Origin: Acanthaster planci
Lineage: Eukaryota; Echinodermata; Asteroidea; Valvatida; Acanthasteridae
Assembly: GCF_001949145.1 (NCBI RefSeq)
Contig: NW_019091450.1
Coordinates: forward strand, 99,151-163,150
Direction: 5' to 3'
DNA length: 64,000 nt
The notes beneath the pieces are model-generated. The model searched no databases, was not told the DNA's origin, and saw only the letters and a program-made list of their open reading frames with translations. A program made the translations under genes and the position numbers. How positions within the stretch are numbered: position 1 is the first letter of the stretch; each line of letters starts with the position of its first letter. Shown here piece by piece: positions 35,942-47,641 of this stretch.

Positions 35942-36290
35942 AATTCACTTAGTAAATCCAATTGAAATCTCATGAAGGCAGTTTCTGAGGAATGTAATGG
36001 TTTGTACGCACACTAATATACACTTCAATTGAATCACAATCATCAACAAGTTCATCCAGTTGATCAACCATAATTTTTTCAATAATCTTCGACAAAAAGG
36101 CACATTCGATATAGGGCGATAGCTGCGTAATTGTTTAGAGTCAAAACTAGACTTCTTAAAATGGGCAAATATGTGGTCTTTAGAGAAGCCGGAACGTAAG
36201 CCTCTGATAAAGATGCATTTACAATCTTTGTGATATGAGGAAGTATTTGTGTAAGTATCTGGGGACTGTTTCGATGCATACAAGACAATG
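35942..36290 (-). mobile_element. LINE fragment (CR1/L2-like reverse transcriptase), broken
   Basis: Two minus-strand frames together show the pre-RT and first RT motifs: ITKIVNASLSEAYVPASLKT in one, then SYRPISNVPF in the other. These motifs are typical of CR1/L2-type LINEs. The frame shifts between them, and the catalytic part is missing. Confidence 0.7.
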
Positions 36291-37888
36291 TAAAAGCTAC
36301 CAGATTTGTTACTTACCAAGAAACATGCCTTCTCAATTATTTCAAAACTAGGCTGGGGATATCTTCAGGAAGGCAGAATGATCGCACGTTCGTGTACAAT
36401 TCAAGGCACCAAAGAACTTGAATTAATTCCGATCATCTCCACCACATCTCAAAACACACCAAATAGTGTTGAAACGTGCACAACAGAATCATTAAGCAGG
36501 ACTCAATAAACAATTAGGAATCAGTATGGGAGTTCTGTAATTACTTCCAATAAATCGGCAATGCAAAGAAATAATGTGATTCATACCTAAGCTGAGAAAC
36601 AAATTGAGGGAAACAAATCAATGCCCTGTGGAATGCAGCAATCCTCAAATCATGAAATATGTTCTAAAATGTGAGTGTCTCACATGACCAAAGCTGGCAA
36701 GAAATGTAATGCTTGAAACTGAGACAAGAGCCCAATTAATCTTCGCGGTATCGGTTGTGGACAATAGCTACTTATCTGCCTTAAACTTTTTTCTGGGCTT
36801 GCCATGAGTTGAGGTAATGGTTGGTCATTAAAATGGTCGCAGCAAATTGGTACGGTTTAACAATTGTAAATAAACACGGTCCAAAGTGTATGTAAACCTT
36901 GAATACACAATCACACTAAAACTCTTAGGACTCAGTTCCATAATATACCAAAGTACTTTAGTCATTGAACAGTGACTTCTCGTCCTCAAATGTGCGGTAC
37001 GTTAGTCTCGTTGAGCCCTTGCCCCTCGTTCATTGCTTCATTTCACATGATTGTATTCACGTGGGGGATTGAACGGAGAATTCCCCGTCCTTTATACACC
37101 ACAAAGCCGACATTCAGTCGGCTTGACTTGACGCGAGTTTATTTTTGGTCATAACATGTTCTTTCTTCGTCTCTACCTGAGTCCTTAGCTTTTGTGTGAT
37201 CTGCCACGTAACGTCTCTTTATACCCTTGAAAAATACATTTTTGCACTGTTTAATACATTTCTAAGGGCGAAGCACATCGCAATTGTAGCATACAGTCTT
37301 TTGATTTAATACACAAAGTTACACCCTCCATTAAATACAAATTTCTAAACAGGAAAGTACCAAGAAAAGAAGGGAGTTATGTTTAGTTATGAAAGTGAAA
37401 TTCCGCTTACACTCCTTTCAAACACTAACACATTGCGGCACATACAATTTCTGCATTGAACTAAATTTTAACTAAATCGATGTCTACGTGCAGCATGGCC
37501 ACAAAGGAAGATTATACCAAATTTTGTCACTTGTGTTTCCCTTCTTGAAATTTCTTGACAAGAACGTTTACGTGATTAATTTGCAAAATGGCTTGTTCAG
37601 CAAGACAGTACACAGTCAAAGGAATTTCTAAAGTTTTACGTGCAATTAGAGATTATTTTGGCAGCCTTTTTTTCGATTCGAAAAAATCACCCATTTTGTT
37701 AGATGTCGATTTGAAACTGCTGAGGAGTGAGAAAGGACAAACCGGACAATAAAGAGTGTATAATTGGCAGTGTTAATCTTAGCCGACATTATAGGTTAGC
37801 AGTGCCTACAGCATCCTATGAGCCCCCCCCCCCTCTATTTTTCATCCTCGGTTTGTTTTCCTTTTGTTGATTCCTTTTTGTTAACATT
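36291..37888. other. Intergenic, 3' side of AK4
   Basis: No gene is recognised. A run of ten C lies near 37824, close to the AK4 3' end. Confidence 0.4.
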
Positions 37889-38959
37889 TTATTTTTGGAA
37901 TAACCATTTCACAACAGCAATAATGAAGATTCCAGCTATAATCATTTTCGTTATGTCCAAAATTGTTTCTCTCCGTAGTAAAGCTCCAGCGCCTTGAGTC
38001 TCCGATGCCGAAAACGAAAGACCTCCAGGTCTGCGATTACGGCCGACTGTCATTGATGAAGCCAACTCTTTCCCAACGAGTTGTACACGCGAACGACCCA
38101 GCCCGGACTTATCCAGCTCGTATGTGAACGTGGAGCTACCTTTGATCCGTATGGACTGCAGAATGCGGGTGACGTCTGCTGCCACATCTGGTGGAATGTT
38201 CGACACATCTGGCGTCACAAACCATTCGCATATGGAGTTGCACTGGTGATTTTGAAAGAACTTGACCATGCTGAAGATCCCTAGGTCTGTGGGGCCATAA
38301 AAACCAATGCCACCACCCTGCCTCAGACTGTGGACAGCTGGGTCAGTTAACAGATAGCCGTTTGAGCGACGCACGCCTTGCAGATCACACACCAGGATCT
38401 GCCCGCGAGATTCATGAAAGGTGAAGTGACTGAACGCAGACGGGGAGAAAGCGGCTACATCGGGGTTCACGTAGGACGAGTTGCTCAGGAACTTGACGTA
38501 TTCGCCCTCCAGGTAATCCTCGATCGCCACAGTAGCACCCTTGGGAATCATATCCGAGGCAGGAGCCTGGGTTCCTGCCAACTTCCCCTACACGTTCTTA
38601 GGAATGGAAATAAATCCAAGGAAGTTGAAACTGGTGCATTTGCTGATTTTGGAGATTCTTGGCATGACGAATGTGATCGGCTTGTTGGTTGGGTGCGTTC
38701 GGTTGAAAATGTTCGCCATCTCGACGGCTCTGTATGAGGCCCGTAAATCAGCTCTGTAGGCTTCCTCTCCCAGCCTTTCGTACCATTGTTCTTTGTACAC
38801 CTTCACCACGCACCGATTTCCCTCCACCTCTCTGCTACAATGAAAGGTGCCCTTATAGGCCCGCCATGAAACGCCCAGAGCAAACCAGTCGTCTTCGAAC
38901 TTAGCATACACGGAGGTTTCATCAAGCGGAAGGCAAGTGTTGGATTGGTGATTTCCCAT
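37889..38959 (-). pseudogene. AK4: alpha-kinase with one in-frame TAG and a hydrophobic C-terminal tail
   Basis: The frame from ATG 38959 to the stop at 37889 is a full-length alpha-kinase interrupted only by TAG at 38588-38590 (codon 124), where AK3 has Lys and AK1 has Gln. There are no frameshifts. MGNHQSNT (myristoylation type), CVVKVYK, AIEDYLEG, AFSHFTFH, CDLQG, LTDP, GPTDLG and H-x-C-x3-C are all intact, so catalysis would be possible if the stop were bypassed. Beyond the paralogs' ends it continues with a basic and Ser-rich linker and a last helix, MIIAGIFIIAVVKWLF, before QK and the stop, resembling a tail anchor. Alternatives are a recent null allele, sequencing error or stop-codon readthrough. 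The leader carries an in-frame TAA, which supports the ATG choice. Confidence 0.8.
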
Positions 38960-38980
38960 TGTCTGCGTTCTAGTTTATAC
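38960..38980 (-). promoter_or_regulatory. AK4 5'UTR leader after a splice acceptor
   Basis: On the minus strand, CATTTCAATGCAG is followed by exactly 21 nt and then ATGGG. The spacing equals that of AK1 and AK3 although the leader sequences differ. Confidence 0.45.
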
Positions 38981-40140
38981 CTGCATTGAAATGTGAAAAA
39001 GTTCTGAAATCGCCAGGAAGTTGTACTCTGGTTGACAAGACGCATATGCATCGGGAGGTCAACAGTCTCTGTTCTAAGCTGTCTTGGTCTGCGTCAAGTA
39101 ATTTTTTTATTATGTTCACTAAATTTCCTTAAGAAACGGTTGTTTCTAATAGTTTCCATACTGTCATTTATAAAGGGACTCCCAACGAGAAGACAAATGT
39201 GTGAATGAAGTGGTTTCAAGTTAAGTATTTTTTCCATGCACTGGTCTAATATGCTGCTAGCAGTGAAGATGCAATGAAAAAGGAATGAATTTAATTGGAA
39301 AAAAAAACGACGCTGGCAGATACTTTTCAGGATATGGTTAATACTGAAATCGAAACGATAACCTTGTTTATAACTCATGGGGAATTTTGATTGTGCATTG
39401 CTTTGCATTTTGAGATTCTGCGGTTCGTTCTATAGAGTACGGACAGTGTTGAAGAACACTACAACGGAAAATTGATGTTTTGTTTTTCAAACGGGCTATG
39501 TTACAGGATAATATTTATGTTTCTATAACATGTAGTGGTCAGTGGATCAAGTATACCAAGAGGTAATGAAGGCCAGTTGAAATACTGATTAAACATTCTT
39601 TCCGAGTTCCACAAAATTGTGCGGCTGAGGGTACTGTTAAACTGCCGGTTGACCTGTTTCAAACATTTGTGTTTCGTTGAAATGAGGGGATGAAACTTTA
39701 ACAGAAAATGATATCGGTCATTGTTTTCATGTAGTTGCATTTTTGATCGGTCAAAGGATAAAGTCCTTAATTAAGTTAGAGCAGGCGATGGCATTGTAGA
39801 TGGTGACCAGGCTCAATTAACGGACTGTGGTAGACTGGTAGAGAGTATATAAATACACAGATTTTGCTGACTAAATCTGTTCAAATCGTTGAGGCAGCAA
39901 CTGTTGCATCTGATGAGACCATCGTTTTAGGCAAAGTGGCTTCACATTAAGAAATAAGTGTTTCTGAGAAGTATTTTTTATTTTTCCACTTTAGCACAAG
40001 AACACTTTAGAGACTTAAATCAGCCGTTCCTTTACCATTATTGATAAAGCACACAGCAATTTGAGAATGAATTATCAGTTACCTTTCAGATTAAGGACTT
40101 TGGCCGCATTCACTGTAAGAGAATATCAAGGTTTACTCAC

Positions 40141-40329
40141 TCGTACTCTTTTTCCTAGAATGCTCTGCTTCAACATCTGACGGAAAGACCACAATATGCG
40201 CTGTTTCCCTTGATCTGAAGTGGTACAGAGCAAAGAGGGATACAAGCCTGACAGTCTCGCCTGATTCCGGTGATTCAGCCCTTCGATCCCTTGACGGTGA
40301 CCTGTGGCTGGGTTTGCTTTTATAGCATA
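40141..40329 (-). CDS. Weak candidate internal exon, polar protein segment
   Basis: On the minus strand, an acceptor-like TTTTCTAATTATAG precedes and a GTGAGT donor follows a 189-nt open segment. Its translation is polar and charged, with SHRSPSRDRRAESPESG in the middle. Family unknown. No neighbouring exon was found and splice-like borders can arise by chance, so this is a weak call. Confidence 0.2.
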
Positions 40330-41284
40330 CTATAATTAGAAAACTCAGTCTAGCGTACCAACATACACACAAATGCAAAGAATGGGGCTGTACCACTTTC
40401 TGTAGAAGGACCTGCATTTCTGTGTACCCCTTTACAGAACCGCCTGTGTTAATTTTAAAGATTTGGCTACTATGCTGCATCCAGTGGGAGGGGAGAGGTA
40501 ATTTGATATCCCCCAGAAGGCATGTTGCCATTTTTAAAGGAATTTAATATGTCACGAATTTAATTTAATGTATGACTATTGAAATCCATATAAACCGAAT
40601 GGTACAGGCTCCTTATACATGGCGCATGGTACATGACAAATTGCGTGTACCTGGAATTTACAGCGTTTTATGTATAGCATGGCTAAAAGCAAATAAAGCA
40701 GACGGCAGCACAGAGGTAATGTAGTTGAACTCCCGCTTACACAATTGAGGTCGAAAGTTTACATACCCTGAATGAAGCGCCGTAGGCCTATCGTTCCGCT
40801 GTGACATTTCTCCTTTTTAGAACGGGATTTGGGGAATGTACTTCCCAAATTGAATATCATATTGTAGGTTACCCTAGACAGAATGCAACTTGAAGTTTTC
40901 TGTTTTGCATTTACCGTCATTTATAAGGAAGAGAGGAATCACAGATGCCCAAACATTACTGATGTCCCCCGAAAGGTCTTCATCTTCTCCCTTTACGTAT
41001 TTGGCTACCAATTTCATTCATTTTAATCTTTGTAATAATTTTTACAGTTTAAAGGAACATTACAAAAGTGTTGACATTAAACTGAATTTAATATGGACAG
41101 GATAGGTTCAGAATAGAGCAACTATTCCGGGAAACCTGGAGGAATATTGGTTACGTGGACATTGGATGATACATGATCCTTGGTTAGAAGGGTACTCGGA
41201 ATCATTGGGTCTGGTATCCAGACTGAGTCTTAATATACAGCAAGTTGAGCTAGTTTTAGCTAACTCACCGCAGCGAGATTGTAA

Positions 41285-41298
41285 CTCGCCGCGGCGAG
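41285..41298. repeat. 14-bp perfect palindrome in a short imperfect tandem
   Basis: CTCGCCGCGGCGAG is self-complementary. It is the second of two 21-bp imperfect units (ACTCACCGCAGCGAGATTGTA, then ACTCGCCGCGGCGAGATAGTA). Confidence 0.8.
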
Positions 41299-43371
41299 AT
41301 AGTATCTCGTATGAGGGGGGGTGGATTCCGTCCCCTGGCTGTGAGATGGGTCGAAGAATCGCCTGGCTATTTTAGCCTGGGTAAAATCATACAAGACTTA
41401 ACCGGCATAACTTAATGCTTCACAAGATGGCAATAGTTTACAAGAGTAATTAATAGTAAATGTGAAAGCAATATGAAATCCATTACAGCTCTGTGCAAGG
41501 ACTCGACTGAACACTCCATTCGGTTTGCAATCATCTCTCACACAAACTCTGCATGATGTGATGTACTTTGCACGTGTTGCTGCTCCATCTCCCTCAAATA
41601 AATCACTTGCATAAATTTAACAATCTTTTAATCTTATATAATGAGGTTATACATCTACTTCTTATAGGTGACACCATTTGTTAAATCCCAATAACAGAAC
41701 TGCCGAATAACTCTTACGGAAAACAAGTAAATAACAACCAAGGTAAATTTTTCAGTATTTCCACGCAGAATGCTGCTGTTTTGCTCTGTTCTTTTGTTTA
41801 CCATCGTTGCAAATTCCAAACCCTTTGACGGGTGCCGTTGTCTGCGTGCAGTTATAGGATTCTGAATAAATGGGTAATACTAAACGCAGCTAAAAATAGC
41901 GGGTCGGCGAAATTCAACAAACACAGAAAAAAAAAGAGAAACCGCAATGACTTCACCACTCGGTGACTGTTTTTGTTTGTTTTGTGAATCCACTGTGCTA
42001 CACTGGTACTTCACGGCAAATTTACTGATTTTTCTTTGCCCTGGAAACTGTTCTTTTCAAAGGGAAAGAACACCTGGCTCTCTACGCATAGGCACCGCAT
42101 GTACCACTCATTAAACGAAATGACTCATTTTGACTGTGTTGTCTACGTAACAATATATGTACTACATTGTGCCAAGTTTCAGGGAATTAAAAACATTTAT
42201 CCAACCTTCTCGTTGACTGTGGCTTGGCCGTTGAGGCCCCCCTTCTTGACAAGAAAAAGGGTATCCTGACCCTACTCTAACCTTTTTTCTGCGTTTATTT
42301 TTATTTGCAGGGACCGGGGGACACCCACTGATCAATTTAATTGCCATTAGAAGGGATTGTGGGGGCCATAACACACGATCATACCGCTGTCAGTGATTGA
42401 CTGCTGTGGGTCCACCGAATTCAAAAATGGCGCCCAAGTTTCTTGATTTCATTTTTATCCAGTATGTTTTAATGAGAAAAAGTCAGGATTAAAGCTAGAA
42501 TGTGGCGCTGTAAGATTATTGCCAATATAATACAACAAACGCACCTTAGTTCCCCCCCCCTGGGTGCAAATATTTCTAAATGAAACTTACGAATTCATGA
42601 AATTCAGAATAACAGTTTATCGGATCATTCATACGGGTAACCAACCTGAAATAACGAAACCTTCCAACCAGAAACCGATCTCATCTCCTTCAACGCGGCA
42701 AAAATGAGTTAAAACTGACCAAAATTGACAAGAGATTTGATTTGATTATTTCGGAATAAATGAGATGTTTTGCCCTTTTTGCAGCAGAACAAACGTCTTT
42801 TCTAATTTGCAAGGTTCCAAGATAAACGCACTTGTCCCACCAGTTATGTGCCACAGAGCATGCCAAGAAACGTGTGTACTTAACTGTTGACCACATTACA
42901 GTCCAGAAATGGGCAGGCCCATAAACAGGAAATGTTTTTTTTAACGCGAAAATATTTTCTGTGGAAGCACCACAACGTTGAACTTTCGACCAGGGGATGA
43001 AGACGATTAGGAAAATAAACCTCTTCACTGACAGTGGAGGATCATACTTTTACAAAACCGGGGGCGCGTGGACGGGGCAGCCTTTAATGCAGATGAACAC
43101 GAATATACGAGCGAGACATATTGTAAGTTATCATTCCTCCCTTCAAAATGTATTCATCAAAACAGAAAAAGTCGAAGAAGAGGTGACAGAAAGAAGAAAA
43201 AGTCGTGAGTCCCCAGACTGTGGATTCTGTCCGGAAAGTATTAGCCTCCGGCCCTTTTCAGAACCACACAAACTCACAAAAGAGATATTTTACAAGGTGT
43301 TATCGACAAACTAGGCCTATATCACTTACTGTCTTCTACCTCTGACATCAGTAAGAACTAACTTCATCGAG

Positions 43372-46300
43372 CTAACGAGTTGCTAATTTAATTTTCATCT
43401 CGGTACGTTTCAGTGAGTAGTAATCCCCTTTCCAATGTTGCCAGACGACACCTTTGGCGTACTGATCTGTCTGCCCACGAAGGTACAGGCCGTTCAGATT
43501 TGTGTCGTGACACGAGCAGTACCACCAGGCTCCGGTGTACCGTACGGCACAGTTGTGAGAATTGGATTCGTTATTGCGGTCTTTGGTGGTAAAGGGATAG
43601 TTCGAGTGAACAGAAAATGAATCACCTGCGATAAATCGAGATGAAAATAATTTGCACTGTTAAACAAACACCACATGATACTGAAATTTACTAAAGACCA
43701 TGAGCAAGCTGGACCAAGAGAGGACGCACTTTTCTTAGCAACAGAGGCTCCTTTGGTCGGAACTGAACTTCGTCAGTTCAAAAGCGACAATAAAATGCAC
43801 GCGTTATGGTAGACTTGAAGTCAATTCGTTAGTCGGTTGTGTTTGCCATCCAGAAAAATATGAGTCAATACGCTTTGTTGTTGAATCCGTAATTCACCGT
43901 TGCCCGCCATCTAGCGTGCTGCGCTGATTCGACCCGGATACGACGCTAGCTTTTCAGTACCGGGTTTCAGTACCCGCCTACCGACTTGATCAACCAGACT
44001 CGGGTGAATATTCGGGTTGCAAACCTGCATATTCATACGTTACCATGGAGAGCGCCAATAGCACCCACGCTACATAGCAGTTCACCCATATAATATATAA
44101 TAATGTCTGTATTAGATTAATGTCAGTTTCTTCATTTCTATTCGATGCTTACGACAAAGTATACAACATAACTATTCACGAACAAATCTATTAACTATCT
44201 TTTTTGGCAAAAAGAACCGATGCTTTTATGGTAAATCATCTTTTCAGAATAATGCAAACACCCCCTTCAATGAACGAGACTGTGGTTGTTGCTAATAAAC
44301 GTTCAAGACCAATCAAACTGCGCCTAAAATAAATATTCAAATCATTGGGATTCTTAGCCAATCAGAGTGCTCCGTCCAGTTTTGGTAGCACGCCACACGT
44401 GTTGTGCCCAGAAGGGCTTGCAGATTGTTCAAGTTGGTAATTGGGCTCCGCCGATATATCCAGCCCGATATGTGGCAAAGGGGGCCCCTAAATGTGATGC
44501 ACAAGCTGTACATGTATACCCTAAGGCTATTGCGCCTACTGCACCCCCTCCCCGTAAATCTGAAAGGAATTCCAAAGATTCCGTTAAAAAGAAGACACAA
44601 TGGGGGAGGGGTCCCCTTTGCCACATATCGTGCCCTGAATGCCGCCGAACACGCATGTTGGGGTTATTAAAGTGGACGCACCGTGTACGCATAGCGAACT
44701 TAGAAGGCGGGCGGACTACACCCGAATTGATTCCACGTCTAGCGTTACAGTTGCACTGATGCCAAAAATGATACATGAGCAAAATGGCCCCGAATTACAA
44801 CGGATGCTATCCGCTTCTGCTCGAAGCGGATAAACTATGATGTGCAGTTTGTTGATAATGCTCAGGTTATCTTATCTAAGTTTACGAATTCGATCACGTC
44901 TGAATAAATTTTCCTTAACCCATCGATTTTAACAAAACAAGTTCATTCTTTTCACATTTGACGAGTAAACTGAGATGTTCATATTTACATAAAAAATCAT
45001 TCTCAAAGTAAATTATGCTACTGAAACTTTAATTCATCTATTAAAAGGTTAGTTTGAAAGATACCAAAGCAGAGACTTACTAGCCGTTCCTGAGTAACCT
45101 CCTACCGTCAACCGGTAGTCATCACTCCCATCAGCAACACGAAACGTGTCATACTTGGCATAGGCAGTGTTGCCTTCGAAATCCTCGAGATCGACGCGCA
45201 GTCGGTACGCGCCCTGAGCAGTGAGTCGATGCAGGTTGTCATTGCCGAGCCAGAACTCACCGTCTAGACTACCGAAACCCTGGCGGTAACTCTCCCAGTC
45301 ACGGTAGAAATCAACGGAGCCATCTTGACGCCGCTGGAACACCTATTAACAAATCCAAAAATCTGTCGGTGCACTTTGTCAGTTGAGTGATTTCTGAAGG
45401 GTACATGGGACGGAATGGTAAACGTTTGAAACCATTTTTTTAATGTTACTACCCAAGAATATCTGGGCAGTGATAGGGAATCCTACTGACGTGTAGCATT
45501 TTTTGCCCTCGTCAAATTGCAAATTTTCGTTCCAGGTTTGTAAATTTCAATCATCCTGATGTTGCCTCGCTTTGCGTCCCGATTTTGCTTGAAAGCTCGG
45601 AATCCAATTGAGCAATTTTTTTGGAACAAAATGGCTCTGTCCACACAATACAAACTCCATGTGACACACTTAATGTCGTCACTTTGATTGAGAAAAAAAT
45701 CTCATCTGTTTTTGGGGCGGACATGGCCCCCGTTGCCCCCCCCCACCGGATCTGCCCTTGAATCTGGCACTCTTTAACAATTTTGTAGCTTGTTTCATTG
45801 AAGAAGTCTGGACTTGTAATCAACGTCAACCTCGCCCTCCTTTAAACAAACATTAGCCTATCGGTTACCAATATGCTTCAAGACTGCAGAGCCCCTTAAA
45901 CCTAGCCCTAACCACTGTGGAATACGGCCTGCGAAGGACCAGCATTCCCAAGGTGCCCAATAGCTTGGTGCAGTAATTAGATCTCTTAGTGTACGTGTGC
46001 AGACATGTGCCGGCCCTAGCCCGATCTGGGGCTGTAAACATTCCGGGCCCTTCCGACCTCTCCTGCCAGAAATAGCTATTTTGGTCACGTGGATGTGACG
46101 CACAGTTTACGTGGTTTGGTCTGTATATAAGCGGGGCGTCTGTGGTCAGAGGGTGCGAGCTTAGGGTTTATTCGAACTCATTCATAGCAATTTGAAGGGT
46201 TAGTCAAAAGCCCCATAAAAAGTGTTAAGAACTTTTTTACCGTCCATCCACCACCGTCTGTCTCCATATCGCAGTACACTCTGAATGGACCTTCATTATC

Positions 46301-47364
46301 CAAAGGTTTAACCGTATACACACCGCTGGTAGTCACACCACTTGCAAAGGCTTCAGAGCAGTCCTTGAAGGGTGTGGGAGGGGTAACCGGTGATGTAGGA
46401 GGGGTAACTGCAATTCACAAAAGCAAACAAGTTTAACATCAACCAATCAACATCATCGACGAACTGAATAACGTTAATAGCGTCATGATATGCCTAGAAC
46501 TTCACCTGTCTGAACTTGATTCGCTCATGCACGTTCAATAAACCGATTGTACCTTCAATTGAGGGATTTCATGCCGTGCATTTGTTCCATAGGACTCGAA
46601 CAAAGGAGGTTATTGTGTAGAATAAAAGAGTACCGTCCAAGCTGCATGGACATGGGCTTTGCAAGGGAGACATCAAGATGGATCCCTTACAAAGCCCCAA
46701 CAGCCACGAAGTTCCCGTGTTGACTAGCCAATTTCCCCTGTACTAAATTGAAGTTCAATTGAATTAAATTTCTCCACTCTGGCGGAGAATAATTCTTGGC
46801 AAAACAATTAAGTAGCCATTTTATTTCAACTGATTTAGAAAATGTTGATGACGTGCCAGCTTGACCAGACCAAGTCCTTTCTTTTTCTATTGCCAAAGAT
46901 CCAACATAGCCGCTGAAGACGCGTGACCGGCACAACTGGGAAAGCCTCGTTTATTAACAGGGATGGGTTGTCGGTTGGGGTGATGCAGCTAATTCTTGAG
47001 CCCTACCCGTTGTGTTTTTCAGGAGTTCAACAAGCTCTTTGACTGATTCCGTAATCTGGTCCAGCTGCATTTTGACAGCATACAACTCTGCCGACAAGGC
47101 GTGCACTTTGCCAGCGATGTTTGTTTCCATCTGAGCCAGCCAGCGAGTCGTGTTCTGCAGTTCATCGGCAACAATTTCTCCGACCTTGGTGAAGTCGAAG
47201 GTGGCCCTGGGGTACGAGAGCTCATCCAGTGAGTTGATGATGATTTGCTGCTGGTAGACGGGTTGGGCTCCCTTCTTATAGGTGAGACTGTCGCTCACCG
47301 TCGCAGTGGTGAAAATCCCGAACACGATGAATGCAAGAACTACAACCTGATGTACCCTTGTCAT
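43372..47364 (-). CDS. FReD-B: fibrinogen-related protein, four coding exons, 346 aa
   Basis: Coding exons on the minus strand are 47364-47007, 46407-46241, 45342-45081 and 43625-43372. Donors are GTAGGG, GTAAAA and GTAAGT. Acceptors end TTGCAG, TAATAG and TCGCAG. Exon lengths 358, 167, 262 and 254 match FReD-A except that exon 2 is 12 nt longer, adding a TPP/SPVTPP-type linker before the fibrinogen domain. The product has a hydrophobic leader ([17 protein letters not shown]), glycosylation sites, a coiled coil and a fibrinogen C-terminal domain with [34 protein letters not shown] and CHDTNLNG. The last exon is nearly the same as in FReD-A. The calcium loop again reads TKDRNNES. It is probably a secreted or surface recognition lectin. 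Introns 2 and 3 are enlarged by insertions relative to FReD-A. Confidence 0.88.
44464..44632. repeat. Inverted repeat inside FReD-B intron 3
   Basis: CGATATGTGGCAAAGGGG near 44466 and its reverse complement near 44611 form arms of about 24 bp with one mismatch, around a spacer of about 115 bp. FReD-A intron 3 is about 540 bp shorter and lacks this segment, so it is likely part of an insertion. Confidence 0.6.
45850..46190. mobile_element. Insertion in FReD-B intron 2, with a TATA box
   Basis: Intron 2 of FReD-B is 898 bp against 566 bp in FReD-A. The extra sequence lies about here, and flanking intron sequence resumes on both sides. Near 46120 it has TATATAAGCGGGGCGTCTG on the plus strand, like an LTR or small-RNA promoter. 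Its class is not recognised; a solo-LTR fragment is one option. Confidence 0.4.
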
Positions 47365-47523
47365 GTTGGAAGATGACTTCAAAATGTCTACGATGGAGGA
47401 GAATGACTCCAGTCCAAATGTCTGCTGTGCGGCCTACGCCTGCCCTCGATGGTGGGGGAGGAGCGAGAGAGCCGGATGGGACAAAGCTGGAGAGGGAGGG
47501 CGTCCGACTGTAGTACTGTTAGC

Positions 47524-47641
47524 CAAATAAGTGGAGTTTCGCTCTTACGGAGTCACGTGGGTGATATCAACCAATCACATTAGAAGGTGCAGCATGATAA
47601 ATATCCATGAGAATATTTATGTCATGTGTTATTAATCACGA
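47524..47641 (-). promoter_or_regulatory. Conserved upstream block of FReD-B (candidate promoter)
   Basis: Aligns with 30840-30950 of FReD-A, with a near-identical core CACGTGGGTGATATCAACCA. It holds an E-box-like CACGTG, a CCAAT box and, on the gene strand, a TATA-like CATAAATA. It lies 160-280 nt before the FReD-B ATG. E-box and TATA roles are inferred. Confidence 0.5.

Larger units (their letters stand above)
38981..43070. other. Long intergenic stretch upstream of AK4
   Basis: No confident gene. It contains a 14-bp palindrome at 41285-41298, a TAGGCCTA at 40783 and a weak exon candidate at 40141-40329. The open frame at 42690-43028 (minus, 112 codons) begins with hydrophobic residues but matches nothing I know. 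Confidence 0.4.

Noticed and set aside
38378-38737. 119-codon plus-strand ORF
   Set aside because: Antisense shadow of AK4.
42690-43028. 112-codon minus-strand ORF with a hydrophobic start
   Set aside because: No family match and no splice context; the signal-like start alone is not enough.
44367-44759. 130-codon ORF in FReD-B intron 3
   Set aside because: It crosses an inverted repeat within an inserted segment and matches no family.
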